NCBI GenBank assembly: GCA_022376925.1 | Contig: JAIOJX010000030.1 | Coordinates: forward strand, 173,285,298 to 173,349,297 | DNA: 64,000 nt | Origin: Tragulus kanchil | Taxonomy: Eukaryota > Chordata > Mammalia > Artiodactyla > Tragulidae | Direction: 5' to 3' | In this document: positions 1-11,881 of the stretch, piece after piece | Layout of the letters: each line of letters opens with the position of its first letter | How positions within the stretch are numbered: the stretch's first letter is position 1 | The notes under the pieces: model-generated | Told to the model about the DNA's origin: nothing | What the model saw: only the letters and a program-made list of their open reading frames with translations | Database searches by the model: none | Translations under genes and position numbers: made by a program

Positions 1-895
1 TGACTGAAAACCCTGATAAGCAAGAGCCAACAATCAGGAAATATTTCCTGAGAATGTGATACTAAAGGAGATAAATAAAAACAAGAAATAGTTCAATGAA
101 AGAGACAAGCAAAGTCTCTTCCTGAACAAACTCTAGGACTGACTCCTCTGAGCCTGACTAGGACCTGATCTTGACTATACCCTTGGAGCCCCAGTTTTTA
201 AAGAATCCTGCTAAGTTTTTTTAGCCAAAACCCCCCATCTTGACATCTAGTCAAATTTCTCATCCTTCAGCATCATCTGGGCTATGTCTGATTCGCCTAA
301 TATAATTTTGGCGAGAATTCTGCTAGTTCAGTTTAGCCAGAATCCATCCTTACTCTAGTGTTGCCCCTTAATTGCTTCCATCTTTTGATACTCACCTCAC
401 TTCTTGTTTACAAATCTCTACTTGTCCATTTTGTATTCAGTAATGAGGCAAACTTTCCGTAAAGTTTCTCTCCCTAGTATTCTACTGTAAACTACAGATT
501 TAAATGTAGTTATAGAAATCCTTCCTTGGTCAACTCACTTCAAGACCTACAAATAACAGAATCACCATCTAAATACATCTGCAAAGCTCTTTTGATGTCA
601 AATTTTCAGCAGTTCCCTAAGTCTACATACTACAAGGTTTAAAAGGAATTACTGAAAATCTAGAGCATCCCAAAAAGCTTCAGAGAAGTCAATGAGTGAT
701 TAGTTTACCAGAATACCAGAGTCACAATTAACATAGCATTTTCATCATAAGAAGGTGTTTTATTACTCCCTCTATAATCAAAATAGAATTTTTTATATTC
801 CACTACATACTTTCATGTTCTTCATGGTATATGGTATTCAGAATACATAAAATGATGAGAGAACATTCTAAGTTAAAGACAACTGGATTTACTGA
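1..895. other. Single-copy AT-rich DNA, possible ancient LTR remnant (about 60-500)
   Basis: No coding potential is seen. The stretch about 60-500 has the alternating C-rich and T-rich texture of an old mammalian LTR or similar interspersed repeat, but I cannot name a family by eye. Bases 1-33 are an exact copy of 1238-1270, so the window edge may sit just downstream of another copy junction like those described below. The rest, about 500-895, is unremarkable AT-rich sequence. Confidence 0.4.
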
Positions 896-1607
896 TTAAC
901 TCCACTCGAAAGTATTTCAAATGTTAGGCATGAGAAATTTTAAAAACTTGATTTTATCTGTGGAAGTATGCAGAACCCATGAATGCCTGACACCAGCAAT
1001 GACAAAATGCTCAAGTGTTCACATTGTCTACTCTTCTTTCCAGCATCTTTATTTCTCTTCACCACAGTCATACTGAGATAAAAAATCTGGAATGGTCAAA
1101 TACACTCCTTTTCTCTATCATTTACACTTCTGATGATGAGGAATATGCTTACTCACACTGCAAATGGCACATTTGAGTTCTTTCAAGAACTGTTCCAAAT
1201 GCACACCTGGACTTGCTTGTAAACCTGGATCTTGAACTGACTGAAAACCCTGATAAGCAAGAGCCAACAAGGTCTCTGTGTCCAGCAAACACCTTATCAG
1301 ATTGTTAACTAGGCAAATTTAGTGCCTGCCCTCCAGATGCTCACTTTCTAGTAGATAATGATGTCAAAATAAACAAATAAATGATTTAATTTTAAAGAGT
1401 GCATAATTCCTATAAGAAAAGCTAAGCACATTAATGAGGCTAGAGTATTAGCTCAAAAAGTAAAGCCTAGAGGGAGGAAAAGTTACTTTTCTTACTATCC
1501 TAGGTCCCTATGAATTGTATTGACAAAACAGATTAACAAGAGAACAACATACAAATGCATTTACTATAAGCTGCACACAACAAGGGGGGTTTCAAAAAGG
1601 AAATGAA

Positions 1608-1890
1608 GGGGCTTCCCAGTGGTCCAGTGGGTGAGGAATCCGCCTTGCAGTGCAAGGGGCGTTGGTTAGGTCCCTGGCCTAGGAGGATCCCACGTGCTGC
1701 GGAGCGACTGGACCCATATGTCCAACTATCAAGCCAGAGCTCTGTAGCACATGCGCCCACAGCCAGTGCTCTGCAGCGAGAGAGGCCACTGCAATGGGAG
1801 GCTCATGCAGGCCGAAGACCAAAGATGGATTAAAATAAACAAATGAAAGACCAATAAAAGTGGCCAAAAAGTTAAAAAAAAAAAAAAAAA
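1608..1890 (+). mobile_element. CHR-type tRNA-derived SINE, full length, with TSD
   Basis: The head reads ggcttcccagtggtccagtg, the tRNA-derived part with a Pol III A-box-like tract, followed by a B-box-like region, a conserved body containing 'gtccaactatcaagccagag' and a tail ending in 'agtggccaaaaag' plus a poly-A run. The target-site duplication aaaaaggaaatgaa lies at 1594-1607 and 1886-1899, so this is a clean LINE-mediated insertion. Short ORFs here on both strands are SINE translation, not genes. Confidence 0.9.
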
Positions 1891-2003
1891 GGAAATGAAA
1901 CCTGAAGAAATATTTAAGCCTGAGCATTTTTATACAAGGCTTGATGAAGAATGGGAAGTCATCAAAAGCATGATAGGAAAATCAAGTATGAGCTAAGGGC
2001 AGT

Positions 2004-2058
2004 AAGGGCATCCTAGGCAGCACTAGTGGTAAAGAATCTGCTGCTAATGTAGGAAATA
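2004..2058 (+). mobile_element. Bov-tA SINE head, cut off at a junction
   Basis: This is the first about 55 bases of the Bov-tA element that is complete at 3169-3387. It stops abruptly at 2058, where sequence homologous to 896 onward restarts. The truncation is best explained by the assembly junction rather than by retroposition. Confidence 0.85.
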
Positions 2059-2769
2059 TTAACTCCACTCGAAAGTATTTCAAATGTTAGGCATGAGAAA
2101 TTTTAAAACTTGATTTTATCTGTGGAAGTATGCAGAACCCATGAATGCCTGACACCAGCAATGACAAAATGCTCAAGTGTTCACATTGTCTACTCTTCTT
2201 TCCAGCATCTTTATTTCTCTTCACCACAGTCATACTGAGATAAAAAATCTGGAATGGTCAAATACACTCCTTTTCTCTATCATTTACACTTCTGATGATG
2301 AGGAATATGCTTACTCACACTGCAAATGGCACATTTGAGTTCTTTCAAGAACTGTTCCAAATGCACACCTGGACTTGCTTGTAAACCTGGATCTTGAACT
2401 GACTGAAAACCCTGATAAGCAAGAGCCAACAAGGTCTCTGTGTCCAGCAAACACCTTATCAGATTGTTAACTAGGCAAATTTAGTGCCTGCCCTCCAGAT
2501 GCTCACTTTCTAGTAGATAATGATGTCAAAATAAACAAATAAATGATTTAATTTTAAAGAGTGCATAATTCCTATAAGAAAAGCTAAGCACATTAATGAG
2601 GCTAGAGTATTAGCTCAAAAAGTAAAGCCTAGAGGGAGGAAAAGTTACTTTTCTTACTATCCTAGGTCCCTATGAATTGTATTGACAAAACAGATTAACA
2701 AGAGAACAACATACAAATGCATTTACTATAAGCTGCACACAACAAGGGGGGTTTCAAAAAGGAAATGAA

Positions 2770-3052
2770 GGGGCTTCCCAGTGGTCCAGTGGGTGAGGAA
2801 TCCGCCTTGCAGTGCAAGGGGCGTTGGTTAGGTCCCTGGCCTAGGAGGATCCCACGTGCTGCGGAGCGACTGGACCCATATGTCCAACTATCAAGCCAGA
2901 GCTCTGTAGCACATGCGCCCACAGCCAGTGCTCTGCAGCGAGAGAGGCCACTGCAATGGGAGGCTCATGCAGGCCGAAGACCAAAGATGGATTAAAATAA
3001 ACAAATGAAAGACCAATAAAAGTGGCCAAAAAGTTAAAAAAAAAAAAAAAAA
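2770..3052 (+). mobile_element. CHR-type SINE, second copy within duplication A
   Basis: This is the same element as 1608-1890, displaced by 1162 bases with the same flanking TSD (aaaaaggaaatgaa at 2756-2769 and 3048-3061). Because element, TSD and flanks are all duplicated, it is a copy of the segment and not a second insertion. Confidence 0.9.
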
Positions 3053-3168
3053 GGAAATGAAACCTGAAGAAATATTTAAGCCTGAGCATTTTTATACAAG
3101 GCTTGATGAAGAATGGGAAGTCATCAAAAGCATGATAGGAAAATCAAGTATGAGCTAAGGGCAGTAAG

Positions 3169-3387
3169 GGCATCCTAGGCAGCACTAGTGGTAAAGAATC
3201 TGCTGCTAATGTAGGAAATATAAAAGACGAAGGTTCAATCCCTGGGTCAGGAAGATCTCCTGGAGGAGGAAATGGCACTCCACTCCAGTATTATTGCCTG
3301 GAGAATCCCATGGACAGTGGAGCCTGGCAGACTACAGTCCAGAGGGTCACAAAGAGTCGGACACGACTGAAACAACAGCACATACAC
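3169..3387 (+). mobile_element. Bov-tA SINE, full length, with TSD
   Basis: The tRNA-like head ('cagcactagtggtaaagaat') is followed by a B-box-like 'ggttcaatccctgggtcag' and a Bov-A body ending 'gagtcggacacgactgaa'. The imperfect TSD aagggcagtaag (3157-3168) / aagggtagtaag (3388-3399) matches at 11 of 12 positions. Bov-tA and Bov-A SINEs are known only from pecoran ruminants, so this is strong lineage evidence. Confidence 0.88.
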
Positions 3388-4260
3388 AAGGGTAGTAAGT
3401 TCAAGGAAACTGAGCACAGCCAGCATGCTCAGATTCCTCTTGGACATCACTCCATCTTTGGAGGTAAATAACTCCTTTACTCTTGGAATAGGGAAGGCCT
3501 CACATGAGAGCCTACTGACCAGTTTCAGGCGAGAAGCAGTAGGTCAGAAAGTCTTCATGCAACAGTTGTTTCTCAAATTCCTTCATTTTAAAAGATTCAA
3601 AGTGCTGCATTTCGAGGTCATGTGCTCAAAGTCTATCAAAGTCTATTTCTGAGAGGACCACAATTGGATGTGTATTTAAACTCTGCATGTTGAGAAGATA
3701 GATTATTCTGGCAGATGTAGTAGCTAGTTCAAAGGCTCCTAAGTGAGGATGCATCTGATTGGATTTTAGAAATAGAGCAAGACCATTGCAGCAGGACCAA
3801 AGATAGCAGGAAACAATATGGTGGAAAAATAGACAGGGTGCGCATCAACTAGACCTTATTGGCCATACAGATGTGGGAGTGTCTCACACAGAGGAGACAT
3901 GAGAACTAAGATGTATGTTGGAAAAGCCTCTCCATTGCTGCATAGGGATGCTACTATGGGACTAATTTACAGGAATACCTATGCTGAAGAGCAAGCGTAT
4001 GTAAAGGACTATATCCAAAGTTTGGTACAGAGAAGGAATCCAATCAATATTAGCTCATTGCTCTCACTTTCTGTTACGATGATGCAAGACCACAGTGTAT
4101 CCCAAGTCAATACAGAGGAAAGTGACCACATTTCTTGAGTCTGTTTAAATCTGCACTTCTGTTACGTGCCCTATGCATAAATTTTATACAAGGCTTGATG
4201 AAGAATGGGAAGTCATCAAAAGCATGATAGGAAAATCAAGTATGAGCTAAGGGCAGTAAG

Positions 4261-4479
4261 GGCATCCTAGGCAGCACTAGTGGTAAAGAATCTGCTGCTA
4301 ATGTAGGAAATATAAAAGACGAAGGTTCAATCCCTGGGTCAGGAAGATCTCCTGGAGGAGGAAATGGCACTCCACTCCAGTATTATTGCCTGGAGAATCC
4401 CATGGACAGTGGAGCCTGGCAGACTACAGTCCAGAGGGTCACAAAGAGTCGGACACGACTGAAACAACAGCACATACAC
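4261..4479 (+). mobile_element. Bov-tA SINE, second copy within duplication B
   Basis: Identical in position and flanks to 3169-3387, shifted by 1092. It includes the same imperfect TSD, so it is a segment copy and not an independent insertion. Confidence 0.88.
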
Positions 4480-4895
4480 AAGGGTAGTAAGTTCAAGGAA
4501 ACTGAGCACAGCCAGCATGCTCAGATTCCTCTTGGACATCACTCCATCTTTGGAGGTAAATAACTCCTTTACTCTTGGAATAGGGAAGGCCTCACATGAG
4601 AGCCTACTGACCAGTTTCAGGCGAGAAGCAGTAGGTCAGAAAGTCTTCATGCAACAGTTGTTTCTCAAATTCCTTCATTTTAAAAGATTCAAAGTGCTGC
4701 ATTTCGAGGTCATGTGCTCAAAGTCTATCAAAGTCTATTTCTGAGAGGACCACAATTGGATGTGTATTTAAACTCTGCATGTTGAGAAGATAGATTATTC
4801 TGGCAGATGTAGTAGCTAGTTCAAAGGCTCCTAAGTGAGGATGCATCTGATTGGATTTTAGAAATAGAGCAAGACCATTGCAGCAGGACCAAAGA

Positions 4896-7131
4896 TAGCA
4901 GGAAACAATATGGTGGAAAAATAGACAGGGTGCGCATCAACTAGACCTTATTGGCCATACAGATGTGGGAGTGTCTCACACAGAGGAGACATGAGAACTA
5001 AGATGTATGTTGGAAAAGCCTCTCCATTGCTGCATAGGGATGCTACTATGGGACTAATTTACAGGAATACCTATGCTGAAGAGCAAGCGTATGTAAAGGA
5101 CTATATCCAAAGTTTGGTACAGAGAAGGAATCCAATCAATATTAGCTCATTGCTCTCACTTTCTGTTACGATGATGCAAGACCACAGTGTATCCCAAGTC
5201 AATACAGAGGAAAGTGACCACATTTCTTGAGTCTGTTTAAATTGCCTTGCCTTATCATAAAAGTGATACACTCTCATGCATATAATTCATAAAATCATGA
5301 AGAACTATCATAAAGAATACAAGGAAAACCTGCAACCATAACTCTCTCAGACACAACTGCTAATGGTAGCCTTTTCCTTCTAGATTTTTCTGCACAATCA
5401 TATCCATATAACTGAGCTCACTGTATGTACACACCTCTGTATGCTATTACAGTTTTCTGTAGTAACTAAAGCAGTTAGATTCAAGAGTTTCTTAGAGCTC
5501 ACAGAATCTCTTTCCAGAAGCAAGGTGCTATGCAAAATCAATAGGATTGTCTCTACACATTTGTTTAACATGTTACAAATTGAATGTGCCTACGTTCTCA
5601 GTTAAATCTCAGTTCAGCTCTCTGACGTACAGAGGGCAAACCAGACTTTTTATACCAGTTTAACAGATGGGTAAACTGGGACTCAGTGGTTGATGAAAGT
5701 AGCTACATTTCAAATGACTGGGAAAATTCATGCTAAAACCTAGCTCTGTTTGTTTCTCACCCATCAAAGGTCCCACTAAACCCTCCTACCATCTCCTTCC
5801 TCTGTTAATCCTGAAGTCTTTTCTTCTCCATGTACTCTGGGGTCTCAGTCTTGGCCTCCATCTGCAGATCATTAAAAATATCAACTCTCAGGACTCATAC
5901 CAGATCTAATGATGCAGAACTTGCATTTAATAGTATCTCTAGATGATTCTTTAAAAATTAAGGTTTAAGGAGTGTGAAGTAATATACTTTAAATTAATTG
6001 GAGAAAGAGGCTAGCAGGAAACAATATGGTGGAAAAATAGAAAAAGGGTGGGGGCATCAACTAGACCTTACTGGCCAAACAGATGTGGGAGTGTCTCACA
6101 CAGAGGATACATGAGAACTAAGATGTATGTTGGAAAAGCCTCTCCATTGCTGCATAGGGATGCTACTATGGGACTAATTTACAGGAATACCTATGCTGAA
6201 GAGCAAGCGTATGTAAAGGACTATATCCAAAGTTTGGTACAGAGAAGGAATCCAATCAATATTAGCTCATTGCTCTCACTTTCTGTTACGATGATGCAAG
6301 ACCACAGTGTATCCCAAGTCAATACAGAGGAAAGTGACCACATTTCTTGAGTCTGTTTAAATTGCCTTGCCTTATCATAAAAGTGATACACTCTCATGCA
6401 TATAATTCATAAAATCATGAAGAACTATCATAAAGAATACAAGGAAAACCTGCAACCATAACTCTCTCAGACACAACTGCTAATGGTAGCCTTTTCCTTC
6501 TAGATTTTTCTGCACAATCATATCCATATAACTGAGCTCACTGTATGTACACACCTCTGTATGCTATTACAGTTTTCTGTAGTAACTAAAGCAGTTAGAT
6601 TCAAGAGTTTCTTAGAGCTCACAGAATCTCTTTCCAGAAGCAAGGTGCTATGCAAAATCAATAGGATTGTCTCTACACATTTGTTTAACATGTTACAAAT
6701 TGAATGTGCCTACGTTCTCAGTTAAATCTCAGTTCAGCTCTCTGACGTACAGAGGGCAAACCAGACTTTTTATACCAGTTTAACAGATGGGTAAACTGGG
6801 ACTCAGTGGTTGATGAAAGTAGCTACATTTCAAATGACTGGGAAAATTCATGCTAAAACCTAGCTCTGTTTGTTTCTCACCCATCAAAGGTCCCACTAAA
6901 CCCTCCTACCATCTCCTTCCTCTGTTAATCCTGAAGTCTTTTCTTCTCCATGTACTCTGGGGTCTCAGTCTTGGCCTCCATCTGCAGATCATTAAAAATA
7001 TCAACTCTCAGGACTCATACCAGATCTAATGATGCAGAACTTGCATTTAATAGTATCTCTAGATGATTCTTTAAAAATTAAGGTTTAAGGAGTGTGAAGT
7101 AATATACTTTAAATTATTTGTAGAAAGAGGC
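4896..7131. repeat. Tandem duplication C, period 1116-1120
   Basis: Copy 1 is 4896-6011 and copy 2 is 6012-7131, joined across the shared bases 'ctag'. The first about 100 bases of copy 2 differ from copy 1 by a scrambled tract near 6040-6060, substitutions and a net four-base gain; after that the copies agree closely. The first 345 bases of copy 1 also lie in copy 2 of duplication B, so 3805-4150, 4896-5242 and 6012-6362 form a triplicate. No gene is recognised. Confidence 0.95.
5640..5705 (+). repeat. Possible MIR fragment
   Basis: The phrase 'aacagatgggtaaactggga' resembles the MIR core-SINE motif normally read as 'acagatgaggaaactgagg'. It is short and diverged, so the call is tentative. 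It recurs at about 6760-6825 in the second copy of duplication C. Confidence 0.4.
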
Positions 7132-7550
7132 TAGAAGGACCAAAATAATTATATGGTGACCACTCTTAGTCTTATTCTACAAGCTGAACTCAATTTATTG
7201 ATTTCCTACAGAAGACAGGAAAAAAATAGTAAAATAGTAATTCTGAGCTAAAATAGTTCTCTTGGCCATGTATTTATTATTCTCTAAAATGCAACACAAA
7301 AATGAGTCATTAACTCAAATAAAAACCATTAGATTAAGGGGTAAGCAAAGTTTACATTATAAAAATAATCTGCAGGAAGACTAATTCATATAATAATGAC
7401 ATGTGAATAAATATTCATGTCAACAATTTTATTAGCAAAAGGCAAACAAAACCCTTAATGCAATCACAAGGGATTGGTTAAGACAATTATGGAAAATCTA
7501 CAGAATGTCAAACTATTTGGTCATCTAAAAAGATACAATACTAAGGAACA

Positions 7551-7767
7551 GGATCCCCTGGTGACTCAGTGATAAAAATCTGCCTGCCAGTGCAGGAAAC
7601 ACAGGTTCGACCCCTGGGTCAGGAAGATACCTTGGAGAAGGAAATGACAACCTACTCTAGTATTCTTTCCCAGGAAATCCACGGACAGAGAAACCTGGTG
7701 AGCTACAGTCCATGGGGTCGCAAAGAGATGGACAAGCTTTAGTGACTAAACAAGTAACAACAACAAT
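7551..7767 (+). mobile_element. Bov-tA SINE
   Basis: The head 'ggatcccctggtgactcagt' is followed by 'ggttcgacccctgggtcagg' (B-box-like), the Bov-A body and the tail 'ccatggggtcgcaaagagat' with an ACA-rich end. It is moderately diverged from the 3169 element. No clear TSD was found. Confidence 0.85.
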
Positions 7768-8674
7768 GTTACGGAATGCCCTCTCAGGTACTGCTGAGTG
7801 AAACCAAGCAAACTGTGTTATTCATGTGTATGTAAAAATATATTTAAAGACACAAATATGGCTGTAAATATATATATAACATTTCTGGAGAAATATACAA
7901 TGCATTAGCAACTTATTTTTGTGGGAGGGGAGTGACTTAAAACACAAGAGAGACTTGCATTTTACCATGCATGTTTATATATTTTGAATGGTGTAAAATA
8001 TCAACTCTCAGGACTCATACCAGATCTACCATCGTCCATTCCTCTTTGTTAATCCTGAAGTCTTTTCTTCTCCATGTACTCTGGGGTCTCAGTCTTGGCC
8101 TCCATCTGCAGATCATTAAAAATATCAACTCTCAGGACTCATACCAGATCTAATGATGCAGAACTTGCATTTAATAGTATCTCTAGATGATTCTTTAAAA
8201 ATTAAGGTTTAAGGAGTGTGAAGTAATATACTTTAAATTATTTGTAGAAAGAGGCTAGAAGGACCAAAATAATTATATGGTGACCACTCTTAGTCTTATT
8301 CTACAAGCTGAACTCAATTTATTGATTTCCTACAGAAGACAGGAAAAAAATAGTAAAATAGTAATTCTGAGCTAAAATAGTTCTCTTGGCCATGTATTTA
8401 TTATTCTCTAAAATGCAACACAAAAATGAGTCATTAACTCAAATAAAAACCATTAGATTAAGGGGTAAGCAAAGTTTACATTATAAAAATAATCTGCAGG
8501 AAGACTAATTCATATAATAATGACATGTGAATAAATATTCATGTCAACAATTTTATTAGCAAAAGGCAAACAAAACCCTTAATGCAATCACAAGGGATTG
8601 GTTAAGACAATTATGGAAAATCTACAGAATGTCAAACTATTTGGTCATCTAAAAAGATACAATACTAAGGAACA

Positions 8675-8891
8675 GGATCCCCTGGTGACTCAGTGATAAA
8701 AATCTGCCTGCCAGTGCAGGAAACACAGGTTCGACCCCTGGGTCAGGAAGATACCTTGGAGAAGGAAATGACAACCTACTCTAGTATTCTTTCCCAGGAA
8801 ATCCACGGACAGAGAAACCTGGTGAGCTACAGTCCATGGGGTCGCAAAGAGATGGACAAGCTTTAGTGACTAAACAAGTAACAACAACAAT
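8675..8891 (+). mobile_element. Bov-tA SINE, second copy within duplication D
   Basis: The same element as 7551-7767, shifted by 1124 with identical flanks. It is a segment copy. Confidence 0.85.
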
Positions 8892-9128
8892 GTTACGGAA
8901 TGCCCTCTCAGGTACTGCTGAGTGAAACCAAGCAAACTGTGTTATTCATGTGTATGTAAAAATATATTTAAAGACACAAATATGGCTGTAAATATATATA
9001 TAACATTTCTGGAGAAATATACAATGCATTAGCAACTTATTTTTGTGGGAGGGGAGTGAGTGACTTAAAAACACAAGAGAGACTTGCATTTTACCATGCA
9101 TGTTTATATATTTTGAATGGTGTAAAAT

Positions 9129-9715
9129 GTGCATATATTACGTACTTTATCATTTTAAATAAACACCTACAGAAATAATTGTTATTCAGAGAAAGGCAAG
9201 TGGGAAGAGGCAGTAATTACCAATTATAGTGACTATAATCTTTATATGACTTAAAAGCAGAGTATAGTTGAAATAGAGCTTGATTTGCAATTTAACAATT
9301 TGTCTCTACCTTTAACTAGCTAAGCAACTAGTTATTTTCCAGTATCAGTATTACTTCCATTTTAAAGGACAGCAAACTATCTCCTCCACCTACCAACTTA
9401 TAATACTGTAAAGATGAAATACGGAAATTCATGAGGAAATACATTATGAACTGTAACACATTATACAAAATTAAGTCTGTATTATTGAGCCTGGATGCTT
9501 AATGTTTTGATATTCTCTAAATGGAACTACATCAAATATTAACCACCTCCATTATTCTTCCCCTCCAATTCATTCTACATTTTGTTATAAATGAGTCTTC
9601 CTGAAATCATAAATCTTAGTATGAATCTGCCTAAAAAAAAATTCCAGGACATGTCAAATTTGTTTGCCATTCCAGGGTCATAGTGGCCCTGTGTTAAAAA
9701 AGGTGTGTGTGGGGG
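9129..9715. other. Single-copy AT-rich intergenic DNA
   Basis: AT-rich sequence follows the end of duplication D. No ORF, structured RNA or recognisable repeat is seen before the SINE at 9716. Confidence 0.6.
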
Positions 9716-10002
9716 GGCTTCCCTGGTGGTCCAGTTGGTAAACAGTCCACCTTGCAGTGCAAGGGGCACCGGTTCAAGCCTTGGCCAGGAAGATCCCATG
9801 TACCACAGAGTGGCTGGACCAGTGTGTCCAGTTACTAGCCAACACTCTGAAGCACATGCACCCAGAACCAGTGCTTTGCAATGGGAGAGGCCACTGCAGT
9901 GGGAGTCCCACAAAGGCCAAAGAATGAGGATGGATGAAAATAAATAAATAAACCAATTAAAAAAAAAAAAATAGAGGCCAAAAATTAAAAGAAAAAAAAA
10001 AA
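9716..10002 (+). mobile_element. CHR-type SINE with A-rich tail
   Basis: The head 'gcttccctggtggtccagtt' is followed by the conserved body ('gtgtccagttactagccaac') and a compound A-rich tail interrupted by 'tagaggccaaaaattaaaag'. It appears to have a short TSD (aaaaaaggt before and after), which is weak because it is A-rich. The tail alone is repeated at about 11069-11107 because duplication E starts inside it. Confidence 0.88.
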
Positions 10003-10233
10003 GGTCTTCCTGTAACTATTTTTAAAATAAAGATTCCAGTCCAAATGTTTTATTTTCTTTATTCCTAAACAGTACCCTCAGTTTTCTGAGAGTTTGTGGT
10101 AAGGATAGGAAGGCTCTGATTCTTATGCCAAACCAATGTACATGGATTTTGTGAGGTAAAACTGGTGGAGAGGACAGGTGATGATGGTGATGATGTTGTG
10201 ACACTACAATTTGTTTCCCTTACACATGCTAGC

Positions 10234-10349
10234 TGAAGAAGAAACTGGTAGCCCACCGCAATATTCCTGCCTGTAGATTCCCATGGATGGACCAACCTGG
10301 CAGTCCATGGGGTCACGAAGAGTCAGATATGACTAAACGACTAACACAC
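10234..10349 (+). mobile_element. Bov-A SINE, 5'-truncated, with TSD
   Basis: The element begins in the Bov-A body ('gtagcccaccgcaatattcc') and ends 'gagtcagatatgactaaacg' plus a CA-rich tail. An exact 12-base TSD acacatgctagc lies at 10222-10233 and 10350-10361, so this is a genuine 5'-truncated insertion. Confidence 0.88.
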
Positions 10350-11337
10350 ACACATGCTAGCAAGTGACACATGACGCTGATCTGAAATAATCCTTTAAAT
10401 GCTTCAATTTCTATCGTAATTGAGGTGGCACCTAGGGGACCACAGCAATTAAAAAGAGGGCATGCTCCTCCTAGAATATCTTTTTTTTTTTTTTTCTCTG
10501 ATGGTGGAGAACATCCTTTAATGACCACTGCAAATGCAATCCTTTCAAGAAGCCATTTCCAATGACCTCAATCCAATGCTACTTAGCCTTCTGTGAATTA
10601 CTACTATATACTCTTACATGTATTATGAAATGTCACATTCTCATATGACATAACTGAGTTATATTTTCTTTCCTACTACAGCATTTGCTATCTGAGCACA
10701 AGGTTGCATCTTGTTAATTTTTATATCTGCAAAAAATATTTCATAGTGAGTAGGCATTCAACAAAATATTAATTCATCACGCCATTCAATAAGCAAAAGG
10801 TTTCCCCCAAATCCACTTCAAGCTACACGATAAAACAACTCAGTCTGTAACTGAAAAGCAACTAACTACAGAAGGAACACATTTGATCAACAAAGAAATT
10901 GCTTCTATAAAGACCTCTACCACACTGGGAATTCATTTTCTGCAGCTACCCTATTACTGAATTTCGTTCAAAAAGAAACACCACCATTTGTACAAACTAA
11001 GGTAAATTATGCTCTAAACTTGCAATACATACAAATTAGCAGGTTATTTTCAAATAGCTAGCTTCACTTAAAAAAAAATAGAGGCCAAAAATTAAAAGAA
11101 AAAAAAAAGGTCTCTGGAACTATTTTTAAAATAAAGATTCCAGTCCAAATGTTTTATTTTCTTTATTCCTAAACAGTACCCTCAGTTTTCTGAGAGTTTG
11201 TGGTAAGGATAGGAAGGCTCTGATTCTTATGCCAAACCAATGTACATGGATTTTGTGAGGTAAAACTGGTGGAGAGGACAGGTGATGATGGTGATGATGT
11301 TGTGACACTACAATTTGTTTCCCTTACACATGCTAGC

Positions 11338-11453
11338 TGAAGAAGAAACTGGTAGCCCACCGCAATATTCCTGCCTGTAGATTCCCATGGATGGACCAAC
11401 CTGGCAGTCCATGGGGTCACGAAGAGTCAGATATGACTAAACGACTAACACAC
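11338..11453 (+). mobile_element. Bov-A SINE, second copy within duplication E
   Basis: The 10234-10349 element shifted by 1104, with TSD at 11326-11337 and 11454-11465. It is a segment copy. Confidence 0.88.
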
Positions 11454-11881
11454 ACACATGCTAGCAAGTGACACATGACGCTGATCTGAAATAATCCTTT
11501 AAATGCTTCAATTTCTATCGTAATTGAGGTGGCACCTAGGGGACCACAGCAATTAAAAAGAGGGCATGCTCCTCCTAGAATATCTTTTTTTTTTTTTTTC
11601 TCTGATGGTGGAGAACATCCTTTAATGACCACTGCAAATGCAATCCTTTCAAGAAGCCATTTCCAATGACCTCAATCCAATGCTACTTAGCCTTCTGTGA
11701 ATTACTACTATATACTCTTACATGTATTATGAAATGTCACATTCTCATATGACATAACTGAGTTATATTTTCTTTCCTACTACAGCATTTGCTATCTGAG
11801 CACAAGGTTGCATCTTGTTAATTTTTATATCTGCAAAAAATATTTCATAGTGAGTAGGCATTCAACAAAATATTAATTCAT

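Larger units (their letters stand above)
896..3220. repeat. Tandem duplication A, period about 1162
   Basis: Copy 1 is 896-2058 and copy 2 is 2059-3220, directly abutting. The copies are essentially identical; one visible difference is a one-base shortening of an A run close to the start of copy 2 (near 2107). Both copies hold the same CHR SINE. At the junction, the end of copy 1 cuts through a Bov-tA SINE that continues intact only after copy 2. That is what an unmerged contig overlap would look like: copy 1 stops mid-element and the sequence restarts about 1.16 kb upstream. Confidence 0.95.
3090..5242. repeat. Tandem duplication B, period 1092
   Basis: Copy 1 is 3090-4150 and copy 2 is 4182-5242. 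Between them lie 31 bases (4151-4181) that belong to neither copy and look like error-laden filler. Copy 2 continues into unique sequence after 'ctgtttaaat', exactly where copy 1 breaks into filler. The small ORFs at 3425-3652 and 3899-4138 recur unchanged at 4517-4744 and 4991-5230 only because the segment is duplicated. Confidence 0.95.
6907..9128. repeat. Tandem duplication D, period 1120-1124
   Basis: Copy 1 is 6907-7997 and copy 2 is 8027-9128. The about 29 bases between them (7998-8026) are an extra partial copy of sequence found at about 5876, 6996 and 8119. The beginning of copy 2 ('taccatcgtccattcctctt') is garbled relative to copy 1, and the end of copy 1 lacks a four-base 'gagt' unit and one A present in copy 2. 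Errors therefore flank the junction on both sides. Confidence 0.95.

Noticed and set aside
896..5242. CRISPR-like or satellite arrays
   Set aside because: Each unit is present twice (three times where duplications overlap), is over 1 kb, and has no short repeat-spacer pattern; this is also a mammalian sequence.
10022..10204. Minus-strand ORF with a run of six histidines (MSQHHHHHHLSS)
   Set aside because: The histidines are a translation of a short GATGATGGTGATGATG run; the ORF has no domain and recurs at 11126-11308 only through duplication E. It is not a vector tag.
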